Source: Kineosporia sp. A_224 (GTDB lineage Bacteria > Actinomycetota > Actinomycetes > Actinomycetales > Kineosporiaceae). Taken from it: DNA of 33,588 nt. Location of the stretch: assembly GCF_002198655.1 (NCBI RefSeq), contig NZ_MWLN01000088.1, positions 1 to 33,588 of the forward strand, read 5' to 3'. The translations under genes were made by a program, and so were the position numbers. Of this stretch, positions 1 through 7,707 are shown in pieces. Position 1 is the first letter of the stretch; each line of letters begins with the position of its first letter. Under the pieces are notes generated by a model. It worked only from the letters and a program-made list of their open reading frames with translations. It ran no database searches and was not told the origin of the DNA.

Positions 1-645
1 GCGCCCGCCCCCGCGTCGTCCCCGCGGCCGGCCGCCGGCGGCGCGCCCGAGGTCGCGGTCCTCACGTCGGTCGTCGGCCGGGACGCGGTCCGTGCGCTGA
101 AGGCCTGGCGCCGCGAGCACGGCGCGGGCGCCTCGATGAACGCCACCGTCATGGCCGTCGTCCGGGCCGCGCTGCTCGCCGAGGGCGTCGACCTCACCGA
201 CGGCCTCACCGTCGCCTACGACGACCGGCTCTACCTGCCGCGCGGGGCGGCGGCCCGCGGGAACCTCGTGAGCGCCGTCCGGCTGCAGCCCGCCGACGCC
301 ACCGACCCGGCGTCCGTGCACGGCGCGGTGCAGGCCGCCATGCTCGCCGGCCGGCCGCTCCTCGCGCTCGCGGCCGGCTCGGCCACGGCGGCCCTCGCCC
401 GCCGCCCGCAGTGGCCGGCCCGCCCGGCCCGCGGCGGCTCGGCGGACCTGTCCTTCGCGTGCGTCCGCGTCGACCGGGTGCTCCCGCCGCGGCTGGTCAC
501 CGACCTCGAGGGCGACGTCGCGCTCGTCTGCGTGACGACCCCGTCCTCGCAGGCGTCGGTCGCCGTGATGGTCCTCGACATGGGTTCGGAGCTCCATCTG
601 ACGCTCACGGTGCACAGCCCGCTCGTCGACGTGACGGCGGCCCGG
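1..645 (+). pseudogene. C-terminal half of condensation-domain-like acyltransferase, detached and inverted
   Basis: The plus-strand frame beginning at base 1 reads as the second half of a CAT/condensation-superfamily acyltransferase. A helix like KAWRREHGAGASMNATVMA is followed by a DDRLYLP...GNLVS segment matching the family's D-x-R...GN region, then ADLSFACVRV and a late LTVHSPLVD strand typical of the C-terminus. No start codon belongs to it; the ATG at 136 is internal. No stop codon follows the expected end: the frame stays open to 2694 through antisense of other genes. The complementary N-terminal half lies on the opposite strand at 648-1205, and together they make about 400 residues, a normal family length. 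I infer one gene broken by an inversion or by an inverted chimeric join. Being an independent gene is unlikely. Confidence 0.7.
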
Positions 646-657
646 CGCGCGGCGGGC
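640..657. repeat. 18-bp near-palindrome at the acyltransferase inversion junction
   Basis: The sequence GCCCGGCGCGCGGCGGGC differs from its reverse complement at one symmetric pair only (positions 6 and 13). It lies where plus-strand coding for the C-terminal half ends and minus-strand coding for the N-terminal half ends. Short palindromes of this kind are typical of template-switch or fold-back joins. Confidence 0.6.
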
Positions 658-1205
658 ACGGTGCGCAGCGCCGCGAGGCTGCCGAACCGGTGGCGCAGGG
701 CCGCGGCCAGCGGCCGGTCGACGCCGGCACCGGCGTGCGTCCAGAGCCGGCCGTCCGGGTCCGGGCCGCTGACGAGGGTGCGGAGGATCCCGAGCACGGT
801 CATCGCGTCGCCCCAGGCGTGCGGGATCGTGAAGCCGACCAGGCCCGCACCGCCGTCGGTCGTCTCGTGGGCGAAGACCCGCACCGTCGGGCCGGTGGTG
901 CCCGCGGCGACGAACGCCCGGGCCGCCTCGGCGGCCGCCTCGCGGTCCCGGCCGGGCAGCGCCTCGACGACGAGCGCCTCGGCGCGGGCGAGCGCCTCCT
1001 CGGCGTCGGCCGCGGGCCGCCACGCGTCGGGCCGCTGCGGGTGCGCGGTCCGGAAGAGCGCGCAGCCCGGGTCGGCCTGCGCGGTGGCCCGCAGCACCTC
1101 GCGCACCGTCTCGACGCCCGACGGGTCCGCCGTCGAGACGAAGACGGTCGTGTTGAGCCCGAGCCAGATCCGGTCCCGGCCCGGCATGGTCTCCCAGCCG
1201 TTCAT
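648..1205 (-). pseudogene. N-terminal half of condensation-domain-like acyltransferase
   Basis: The frame starts at ATG 1205, with GGAAGG as ribosome-binding site 7 bases upstream, and begins MNGWETMPGRDRIWLGL. Around residue 130 it has PHAWGDA, which fits the HxxxD catalytic motif of condensation/acyltransferase enzymes (the usual following Gly is Ala here). Homology-like sequence runs to about LAALRTVPAARRAA, near base 640. Beyond that the open frame (to 231) is only antisense of the plus-strand half. The protein probably transferred an acyl group to a glycan or lipid intermediate, judging from the upstream glycosyltransferases and flippase with which it would be co-transcribed. The acceptor and acyl donor cannot be predicted. 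As sequenced it lacks the second half of the fold and should be inactive. Confidence 0.7.
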
Positions 1206-2472
1206 GCCCCACCCTTCCGGCGGCCGTGGCGGTCGCCGACACCTCGCCCGCGGCGGCGGCCGCGAGCACCTCCTCGACCCGGGACGTCGCCCGGGCCACC
1301 GTGAACCGGTCGGCGACCTGGCGTCCCCGCCGGCCCATCCGGGCGCGCAGGTCCGGGTCGCCGAGCAGCGTGTCGATCGCGGTCGCGAGCGCCGCGACGT
1401 CGCCGGGCGGCACGAGCAGGCCGCTGCCGCCGTCCTCGACCTGCTCCGGGATGCCGCCGACCCGGCTCGCGACGACAGGCGCCCCCATGAGCTGGGCCTC
1501 GGTGACCGTCATGGGCAGCGGGTCGGGCCACACCGATGGTGCGACGACGACCGCGGCACGGGCCATCGCGGCCATCACCGCGGCGTGCGGCACGTCGTGG
1601 TGGACGACGACGTCCGGCCCGAGCTCGGCGTCGGACGGCGTGTCGACCTGCCGGGTGCCGATGAGCACGAGCCGCGCCGGCCGCTCGAGCCGGCGGAACG
1701 CCTCGAGCAGCACGTGGACGCCCTTCGCCCGGCTCAGCGCCCCGACGAAGAGGACGACGTCGCCGTCCGGCAGGGCGGGCGGCGCGGTGTGCCGGGCGAG
1801 CAGCGGCAGCCCGTCCGGGACGAACGAGCCGAGCACCTCGACCGGCCGGCCGGTCACCGGGGCGACGACCGGGTCGAGCCGGCGCGCGACGTACTCGCTC
1901 ACCGCGGTGACGTGCGCGTGCCGCAGCAGCGGCCGGCTCGCGCGCAGCCCGACCGCCAGCGCCGCCGAGCGCGGCAGGCCGTACTGGGCGCTGCCGCAGA
2001 GGATGCAGGCCCGCAGGTCCGGGCCGGCGCAGGGCGTCCCCTCGCGGGTCATCGTCTTGCGGTGGCACGCGAGGCCGTAGTCGTGGGCCTGGACGACGAC
2101 CGGCACGCCGAGCGAGCGCGCGACGGGCAGCATGGAGAGCACGTTCCACGAGTGGGCGTGGACGACGTCCGGCCGGGTCTGCTCGACGATGCGGCGCATC
2201 GCGCGCATCATCCCGGGGTCCGGCGCGGTGGGGTGGAAGGGCCGGTCGGCGCTGGCGTAGAACGGTTTCAGCAGCGTGTGCTGCCAGCCGGTGACCCGGT
2301 GCACGACGGCACCGTCGGTCTCGAGCCGGCCGGCGGGTGCGCTGCCGGTGGCGCCGGTGACGACGTCGACGGTGTGGCCGCGGTCGGTGAGGGACCCGGA
2401 GAGGATCTCCACGAACCGTTCGAGGCCGCCGATGACCGGCCAGTACAGGTCGGTGAGCTCGAGGATCCTCAT
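1206..2472 (-). CDS. GT4-family glycosyltransferase, stop codon missing
   Basis: Start ATG 2472 has AGGAGG five bases upstream and overlaps the flippase stop in an ATGA. The N-terminus MRILELTDLYWPVIGGLERF is the usual GT-B opening with a GG loop for the nucleotide-sugar donor. Near the C-terminus, about residues 310-320, APSVWPDPLPMTVTEAQLMG is the donor-binding E-x7-E region, with Asp at the first position (D-x7-E). Natural length is about 422 residues. The frame does not stop there: it stays open to base 1. A TGA overlapping the next gene's ATG (1202-1204) lies in the neighbouring frame and would be reached by one extra base in the run of four C at 1207-1210. The probable role is sugar addition to a lipid-linked glycan on the cytoplasmic side; the sugar is unknown. 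Confidence 0.85.
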
Positions 2473-3821
2473 GAGACCTCCTGGGCCGCAACGGGTCCGG
2501 CGGCGGGCGCGCGGAGCACCCGGACGACGTCCCGCAGGCTCGCGAGCATGCCGAGGCTCTGCGCGAGCGCCCAGGCGTACCCGACGCCGACGATCCCGAC
2601 CCGGGGTGCGAGGACGACGGTGCCCGCGATCGTCACGACGGCCATCCCGAGGTTGAGGGTCGCCGACCGGGCGAGCCGGCCGGTGGCCCGGTAGACGCCG
2701 ACGGCGACGTTGTTCACCGCGTCCGGCAGCGCCGCGACGACGAGGACGACGAGGAGCAGGTAGCCCTCGCGGGCGTAGTCCTCGCCGATGACCGACAGCG
2801 CGAACCGGCCCCCGACGAGCATGAGGACGGCCGGGCCGACGAGCAGGATCCCGATGAGCCGGGCCGCCTTGCGGGTCGCGACGGGCAGGTCGGCGCCGCG
2901 CGCGCCCTCGGCGAACAGCGCCGACGAGACCGCCGGCGCGACGATGAAGAACAGGCTGCCCATGAGCCAGGTCAGCGCGAAGTACGCGTTGTCCACCGGG
3001 GTCAGCAGGGCCGCGACGAGGGTCGGCAGCACGTACGGCGTGAGGACGCCGCCCGCGCTCGTCAGGTGGTGCCCGGCGGCGCTGCGCAGGCCCGAGAGCC
3101 CGGGCCGGACGAACCGCGGCCGGCCCGGGGAGAAGCCGGCCCGGGGCAGCTGCCACGCGAGCGTCGCGACGCAGCCGAGCGTCGCCGACGCCGCCCACGC
3201 GACGAGGATCGAGCGCGGCCCGCCGAACGCGGTGAGCGCGAGGCCGCCGAGCATCCCGAGCTTGAGCAGGCTGATCGCGACGTTCTGGGTGGACAGGAGC
3301 TGGGACCGGCGCAGCGACACGAACGTGTACATGAGCACGTTCATGACGCTCCAGGCGGCGCACCCGACGACGAACGCGACCGTGCCGGTCACGGTGTCGA
3401 CGGCGGGGCCGACGGCGTCGGTGCCGCGGCCGACGGCCACCGCGACCGCCGCGACGACGGCGGAGACCGAACCGGTGAGGGCGAGCGCCGTCCACAGCCG
3501 GGCGCCCCAGCCGTCGGTGCCCTCGTACCGGGGCAGCCGCTCGATCGTCAGCGCGGCCGGGCCGAGGTGGACGACGAGCGACAGCGCCGTCGCGAGCGAG
3601 ACCGCGGCGTTGCCGACCCCGACCTCGCCGGCCGCCCAGCGGTGCGCCGCGAGCGCCCAGAACACGTACCCGAGCCCGCCCGTGAGCACCGTCGCGAGCA
3701 TGATGTGCAGGCTCGAGTGAACGAGCGCCCCACCCTCCTGCCCCGCACTTACTAGCGCGTCTGACCCACTTTTCGGGTCATACGCGCTAGTAACTGCGGG
3801 GGTGTCACTCCGGGCTGGCAC
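2469..3821 (-). CDS. Wzx/MATE-type polysaccharide flippase
   Basis: This is a protein of up to 450 residues with about 12-14 hydrophobic helices, starting with MLATVLTGGLGYVFWALAA and ending with GIVGVGYAWALAQSLGML, in the arrangement of Wzx/RfbX-type exporters of the MOP superfamily. It would flip the undecaprenyl-linked glycan made by the adjacent glycosyltransferases. The upstream start is GTG 3821, because GGGAGGAGG lies six bases before it and it overlaps the preceding gene's stop by 17 bases. That start makes a 61-bp palindrome (3741-3801) code for part of the N-terminal tail, with A/T-ending codons (aaa, agt, cta, gta, tca) that are rare in this window. A start at ATG 3701 would exclude the palindrome and still keep the first helix. 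The family call is firm and the start is not. Confidence 0.85.
   Translation of the reverse strand: MPARSDTPAVTSAYDPKSGSDALVSAGQEGGALVHSSLHIMLATVLTGGLGYVFWALAAHRWAAGEVGVGNAAVSLATALSLVVHLGPAALTIERLPRYEGTDGWGARLWTALALTGSVSAVVAAVAVAVGRGTDAVGPAVDTVTGTVAFVVGCAAWSVMNVLMYTFVSLRRSQLLSTQNVAISLLKLGMLGGLALTAFGGPRSILVAWAASATLGCVATLAWQLPRAGFSPGRPRFVRPGLSGLRSAAGHHLTSAGGVLTPYVLPTLVAALLTPVDNAYFALTWLMGSLFFIVAPAVSSALFAEGARGADLPVATRKAARLIGILLVGPAVLMLVGGRFALSVIGEDYAREGYLLLVVLVVAALPDAVNNVAVGVYRATGRLARSATLNLGMAVVTIAGTVVLAPRVGIVGVGYAWALAQSLGMLASLRDVVRVLRAPAAGPVAAQEVS
3741..3801. repeat. 61-bp palindromic element (27-bp arms, 25 of 27 matching)
   Basis: The left arm 3741-3767 and right arm 3775-3801 are inverted copies with two mismatches, around a 7-base centre acttttc. 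The shared core is TTACTAGCGCGT, then one variable base, then TGACCC. It is much richer in A/T than the flanking genes. It sits between the GT4 stop (3805-3807) and the first flippase membrane helix, inside the flippase frame if GTG 3821 is used. As RNA it would form a very stable hairpin. It may be a dispersed palindromic (REP/MITE-like) element, an attenuator, or a processing site that sets the flippase level. There is no T-run typical of a terminator. Confidence 0.85.
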
Positions 3822-5004
3822 GGTTGGCCTCCTCCCGGCCGGGGGGCGTCCGCGGGGGGCCGGGGACGACGCCGTCGGCGATGCGCAGGTCGAGGACGAC
3901 CTCGACCTCCTCGTCGGCCGGGCCGGCGGGGCCTCCGACGGCGCTCCGGTAGACGGCCTCGAGCTGCCGGGCAGCGCCCTCCCACGTCGGCAGGTCCGGC
4001 GCGGCGGCCGGGGCGACGTCGGACAGGGCTCGGACGACGGCCCCCGCGAGGGCGACCGGGCCGCCGTCCGCGGGCCACAGCCGGACCCCGCCGCCGACGA
4101 GCGTGGCGACCTCGGTGTGCGCGGGGATGTCGCTCGCGACGGCCCGGCAGCCGGCCCCGACGCCGTCGAGCAGCGCCATCCCGAACGCCTCGCGGGACGA
4201 CGGCTGCACGCAGACCCGGGCCCGGAGCAGGAGGGCGTCGAGCTCGGCGTCGCTCACGGTGCCGGCGAAGGTGATCCGGTCGGCGAGCCCGAGACCGGCG
4301 GCGAGCGTCTCGAGCTCGGCGCGCTGCGGGCCGGCGCCGACGACGACGCAGCGCCACGGGCCGTTGACCATCGCGAGCGCGCTGACGAGGACGTCGACCC
4401 GCTTGTACTCCTCGAGCCGGGAGACGCAGACGACGAGCGGCTCGCGCCAGTGCGCGGGCAGGACCTGCGAGGTGTCGAGCGGGCGCACGCCGTTCGGGAC
4501 GACGCGCACCCGGCCGCGCTGCTCCGGGAACGTCGTGACGAGGTGGTCGGCCTCGGCCCGGCTCACACAGACGACGGCCGCGGCCAGCCGCAGCGCCGAC
4601 CGGACGAGCGGGCGGTAGACGAGGTGCGCGAGCCGGGCGAGCGTCCCGTGCCCGTCGCCGTGGAAGTGCGTCGTGACGACGACAGGACGCCGGCACCGGC
4701 TGCGGAGCACCGCGAGCGGCAGCGGCGAGTGGTAGTTGTGCACGTGGACGACGTCGTGCTCGGCCGCGAGCGTGCGCACCGTGCGGCGCAGCCGGCGGGC
4801 GACGAGGAACGGGCCGACGACCCGCCCCGGCACCCGGAGCACCTCGACCTGACCCGCGCGCGGGCCGCTCGCCGTCCGTGCGTCGAGGCTGAGCACCGTC
4901 ACCGAGTGGCCGCGGGCGACGAGCGCCGCCGACAGCGCCTCGACGTGCCGCTCGACGCCGCCCGGCGTCGGCGGGTAGGCCGGCGTGACCTGGAGGACCC
5001 TCAC
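3805..5004 (-). CDS. GT4-family glycosyltransferase
   Basis: A 399-residue GT-B enzyme starting GTG 5004. The N-terminal half carries MRVLQVTPAYPPTPGGVERH and a VHVHNYHSPLPL segment. The C-terminal half carries VVCVSRLEEYKRVDVLV, a VVVGAGPQR donor-side loop and SSREAFGMALLDG. In the last, the second Glu of the family's E-x7-E is Asp. A tail of about 50 residues after the fold is acidic then proline-rich and not conserved in appearance. It lies 11 bases after the GT2 gene and overlaps the flippase start, so it is probably co-transcribed and coupled. The likely role is a sugar transfer in assembly of the glycan exported by the flippase. Donor and acceptor cannot be read from sequence. Confidence 0.9.
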   Translation of the reverse strand: MRVLQVTPAYPPTPGGVERHVEALSAALVARGHSVTVLSLDARTASGPRAGQVEVLRVPGRVVGPFLVARRLRRTVRTLAAEHDVVHVHNYHSPLPLAVLRSRCRRPVVVTTHFHGDGHGTLARLAHLVYRPLVRSALRLAAAVVCVSRAEADHLVTTFPEQRGRVRVVPNGVRPLDTSQVLPAHWREPLVVCVSRLEEYKRVDVLVSALAMVNGPWRCVVVGAGPQRAELETLAAGLGLADRITFAGTVSDAELDALLLRARVCVQPSSREAFGMALLDGVGAGCRAVASDIPAHTEVATLVGGGVRLWPADGGPVALAGAVVRALSDVAPAAAPDLPTWEGAARQLEAVYRSAVGGPAGPADEEVEVVLDLRIADGVVPGPPRTPPGREEANRASPE

Positions 5005-5014
5005 CTGCCCTGCC

Positions 5015-5887
5015 TCAGGAGGTCAGGTCCCCCGCCCGGGCACGCGTGCGAGCACGCGTGACCCGGACGGGGGCCTGGGAGCGCCGGGCCGCCACCCGGC
5101 GCCGCTCGGTGAGGATGGTGCGGAGCACCCGCAACCCGTCGCTCACGGCGTTGAGGTTGCTCACGCCGTGGATGCGGGGCCACTCGACGCTGCCCACCTC
5201 GGTGAAGCGCGCACCGGCCGCCGCGAAGCGGACGGTGAGCATGGTCTCGATCTCGAAGCCGTCGCCGTTGACCGACGTCCCCGCGGGGATCGACGGGTCG
5301 ACCGTCGCGGGCAGGTCGAGGACGGGGAGCATGTCCGCCCAGAAGGCGACGTAGCCGTAGCAGAGGTCGCTGTGCCGGGCGCCGTAGAGCACCCGGACCG
5401 CGAGGTTGAGGCCGGCGTTGCCGAGCCGGCGCACCCGGGTGATGTCGTGACTGCTGCCGCCGTGGCCGAACCGGGTGCCCTTGGCGACGTCTGCGCCGGC
5501 GACCAGGGCCGCGACGAACGCCGGGATCTCGCCCGGGTCGGCGGAGCCGTCGGCGTCGAGCATGACGACGATGTCGCCCGTCGTCGCCTCGAACCCGCAG
5601 GCCAGCGCGTTGCCCTTGCCGCGGCGGGTCTGGTGCACGACCCGGATCGACGGGAGCACCTCGCGGGCGACCTCGACGGTGCCGTCGACCGAGCCGCCGT
5701 CGACGAGGATCACCTCGTGGAGGCCCTCGGGCAGCCGGGTGAGCACGTGCGGGAGGTTGCGGGCCTCGTTCCGGGTCGGGACGACGACCGTCACCCGCGG
5801 GGCCGCCGAGCGGTGCGGGCCGTCGGCGACGGCCGCCCGGTCCGGGGGCGCAGCCTCGGTGTCGACGCTGTGTCCGATATGTGGCAC
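5015..5887 (-). CDS. GT2-family glycosyltransferase (DPM1/GtrB-like)
   Basis: A 290-residue GT-A protein starting GTG 5887, with AGGAG six bases upstream. It shows VTVVVPTRNEARNLPHVL, VILVDGGSVDGT (donor-binding Asp), a basic RRGKGNAL loop and VMLDADGSADPGEI, whose D-x-D binds metal and nucleotide-sugar. This is the pattern of polyprenyl-phosphate sugar synthases and related GT2 enzymes. No C-terminal membrane helices are present; the tail is Arg-rich (TRARTRARAGD) and could bind membrane phosphate. As first gene of the cluster it may make a polyprenyl-phosphate sugar donor or add the first sugar. The gene faces the divergently transcribed sigma factor. Confidence 0.88.
   Translation of the reverse strand: MPHIGHSVDTEAAPPDRAAVADGPHRSAAPRVTVVVPTRNEARNLPHVLTRLPEGLHEVILVDGGSVDGTVEVAREVLPSIRVVHQTRRGKGNALACGFEATTGDIVVMLDADGSADPGEIPAFVAALVAGADVAKGTRFGHGGSSHDITRVRRLGNAGLNLAVRVLYGARHSDLCYGYVAFWADMLPVLDLPATVDPSIPAGTSVNGDGFEIETMLTVRFAAAGARFTEVGSVEWPRIHGVSNLNAVSDGLRVLRTILTERRRVAARRSQAPVRVTRARTRARAGDLTS
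5041..5060. repeat. Two CACGCGTG palindromes, 4 bases apart, in the GT2 C-terminus
   Basis: CACGCGTG occurs at 5041-5048 and 5053-5060 with CGAG between. It lies in the Arg-rich C-terminal codons of the GT2 gene just before the next gene's start. It could be a binding site or hairpin, or simply a product of Thr-Arg-Ala-Arg codons. Confidence 0.4.
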
Positions 5888-6122
5888 GTGGAGCTCCTGA
5901 AGTCGCGATGGTCGTGCGGTCTCCAGGCTGCGGTGCCGGGACCCCTCCCTCGTCCCCTCCCCGGGGACACGGCGTCAACACACCCCACCAACGCAGATTG
6001 TTTCATCGACAGTTGGTGAGATCTGCGTCTCCAAGCGGGTGACGTCTCGGTGAAACGTGACGCTGCGTCAATGGGTGTTGGTACGAATGCCGTACCGGTT
6101 CGGGTACGGAGGGGGCGCACAG
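5888..6122. promoter_or_regulatory. Divergent intergenic region between glycan cluster and sigma factor
   Basis: These 235 bases must hold the promoters of both the minus-strand glycan cluster and the plus-strand sigma gene. Visible elements are a TTGACG hexamer on the minus strand (5978-5973) without a convincing -10 partner; an inverted repeat ACGCAGAT (5991-5998) / ATCTGCGT (6021-6028); and a second inverted repeat CCGTACC (6090-6096) / GGTACGG (6103-6109) that reaches the sigma gene's ribosome-binding site. The region is less G/C-biased than the genes. No promoter can be assigned with confidence. Confidence 0.6.
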
Positions 6123-6779
6123 GTGCGGGGAGAGCGCGTGACGGCGGTGGTGGCCGAGCCGCTGCTCGGCGACGCCGAGCGCCTCGACTCGCGCGTCGCG
6201 CCGGACGCCGTCGACCTCGACGCGGCGGACGACCTCGAGGCCGCGGGCGACGCGGCGACCGGGTGGTCCATGCGTGACGAGCGCGGCTTCGTGACCTTCT
6301 ACGAGACCTCCTACGCGCGGATCGTCGGCCAGATCCTCGTCGTCGTCGGCTCGCGCGCCGAGGCCGAGGACATCACCCAGGAGGCCTTCATCCGGGCCGC
6401 CGCCCGCTGGGACCGGATCTCGGAGTACGACGCCCCGGAGGCCTGGGTGCGCCGGGTCGCGATGAACCTCGCGATCAACACCGTGCAGCGCACCCGGCGC
6501 CGCACGCTCATCCTCATGCGCGGCCACCGGGAGACCACGGCCCCGGAGCCGAGCATCGAGCGGGTGGCCCTCGCCGACGCGATGGCCCGGCTGCCGCTGC
6601 GGTACCGGGCCGTCATCGCGCTGCACTACATGGCGGACCTGTCCGTCCAGCAGGTCGCCGACGAGCTCGACCTGCCGCCCGCCACGGTCCGCACCCGGCT
6701 CGCCCGCGGCCGCCGCCGCCTCGCCGAGCTGCTCGACGACTCCCTCGAGCCGTCGCCCGGGGAGGTCACGGGTGCCTGA
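6123..6779 (+). CDS. ECF RNA polymerase sigma factor, SigE-like
   Basis: Region 2 is FVTFYETSYARIVGQILVVV...AEDITQEAFIRAAARWDRI...AWVRRVAMNLAINTVQRTRRR, where the AEDITQEAF block binds core polymerase. Region 4 is ADAMARLPLRYRAVIALHYMADLSVQQVADELDLPPATVRTRLARGR, a typical helix-turn-helix for the -35 element. I chose GTG 6123 because GGAGGGG lies about 7 bases upstream; GTG 6138, with GGGGAGA upstream, is almost as good. An N-terminal extension of about 45 acidic residues precedes region 2. It overlaps the next gene by 8 bases, so the two products are probably made together, the second as a candidate regulator or effector. ECF factors often control their own operon, but I could not recognise a matching promoter. 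Confidence 0.9.
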   Translation: MRGERVTAVVAEPLLGDAERLDSRVAPDAVDLDAADDLEAAGDAATGWSMRDERGFVTFYETSYARIVGQILVVVGSRAEAEDITQEAFIRAAARWDRISEYDAPEAWVRRVAMNLAINTVQRTRRRTLILMRGHRETTAPEPSIERVALADAMARLPLRYRAVIALHYMADLSVQQVADELDLPPATVRTRLARGRRRLAELLDDSLEPSPGEVTGA

Positions 6780-7707
6780 CACCACCCCCGGCGACGACGC
6801 CGGACCGGCAACGACGCCGGACCTCGGCGTCGCCGCCTACCTCGAGGCCCGCAGCCACGCCGAGGACGCCGTCGTCCGCGCCGCCTTCGACGACCTGCGC
6901 GAGCGGGTCCGGGCCGAGGTGAAGCCGCCGCCCGTCGGTCTCGTCGTGCGCAGGGCCCGCCGCACCCGGGCGCTCGCCGCCGGCTCGAGGGTCGGCGTCG
7001 CCGCCGCTGCCGCCGTGCTCGTCATGGGGACGGCGGTCACCCTCGTGAGCCGCGGGCCCGGCGCGGACGACGCCACGACCGTCGCGACGGACGGCGCCGC
7101 GACCCGCTCGGCGTCCGCCGCACCGCCGACCACCGACGCACCGATGACGCCGCCGACGCCGGCCCCGGCCGCCACGGCGACGAAGACGCTCGTCGTCACC
7201 GTGACCCCGCCGGCCGCACCGCGGACCGGGACCCGGACCCGCACCCCGTCCGGCACCAGGACGTCCGCGACCCCGGGCACCACGGGCAGCGCCGCACCGC
7301 CCCCACCTGAGCCGACGTCGTCCGGCCCGTCGACCGAGGTCACCGTCTACCTGTGGCAGGGCACGCAGTACCCCGCGTGCCTGTCCCAGTACGCCGTGAC
7401 GCGGCGGGTGCCCGGGACCGGTGGCTGGGAGAGCGCGGTCCGTGCGGCGCTCGCCGGGGCGACCGCCGACGAGCAGGCCCGCGGCTACGTGTCCCCGTTC
7501 GGCCCCGGCGTGCAGGTCCAGGTCGACGAGGGGAGGCACACCGTGGACTTCTCGTCCCGGGCCGTCATCTCCGACACCGTCCCGGGCTGCCGCACCTCGC
7601 TCGAGCAGATCGTCAGCCGCACCGCGCACGACGCCGGGCACTCCGCGGACGTCCGGCTCGAGGGCTCCGCGGTCACGTGGCTCACCTGGAAGCTGGGCCT
7701 GAGCTGA
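6772..7707 (+). CDS. Membrane-anchored GerMN-domain protein, possible anti-sigma partner
   Basis: A 311-residue protein starting GTG 6772, with GGGGAGG upstream. In order: a charged cytosolic segment (1-65) with VVRAAFDDLRERVRAEV; one membrane helix (about 70-92, VGVAAAAAVLVMGTAVTLV); an extracellular Thr/Pro/Ala-rich linker (about 95-195); and a C-terminal domain starting VTVYLWQGTQ with ALAGATADEQARGY...VQVQVDEGRHTVDFSS. The C-terminal domain fits the GerMN (spore germination GerM) fold, which also occurs in non-sporulating actinobacteria. Overlap with the sigma gene and the N-in/C-out layout suggest an anti-sigma or envelope sensor. No zinc-binding anti-sigma HxxxCxxC motif is present, so that role is inference. 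Confidence 0.75.
   Translation: MPDTTPGDDAGPATTPDLGVAAYLEARSHAEDAVVRAAFDDLRERVRAEVKPPPVGLVVRRARRTRALAAGSRVGVAAAAAVLVMGTAVTLVSRGPGADDATTVATDGAATRSASAAPPTTDAPMTPPTPAPAATATKTLVVTVTPPAAPRTGTRTRTPSGTRTSATPGTTGSAAPPPPEPTSSGPSTEVTVYLWQGTQYPACLSQYAVTRRVPGTGGWESAVRAALAGATADEQARGYVSPFGPGVQVQVDEGRHTVDFSSRAVISDTVPGCRTSLEQIVSRTAHDAGHSADVRLEGSAVTWLTWKLGLS

Noticed and set aside
1202-2491. 429-residue minus-strand frame, Arg/Pro-rich
   Set aside because: Wrong frame of the GT4 gene; the 2472 frame carries the family motifs.
136-2694. 852-residue plus-strand open frame
   Set aside because: Only bases 1-645 look like a protein family; the rest is antisense of the acyltransferase N-half and the GT4 gene, kept open by high GC.
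6045-6075. Possible ECF promoter (GAAAC ... CGTCA) before the sigma gene
   Set aside because: The spacing of about 10 bases is too short for an ECF -35/-10 pair.
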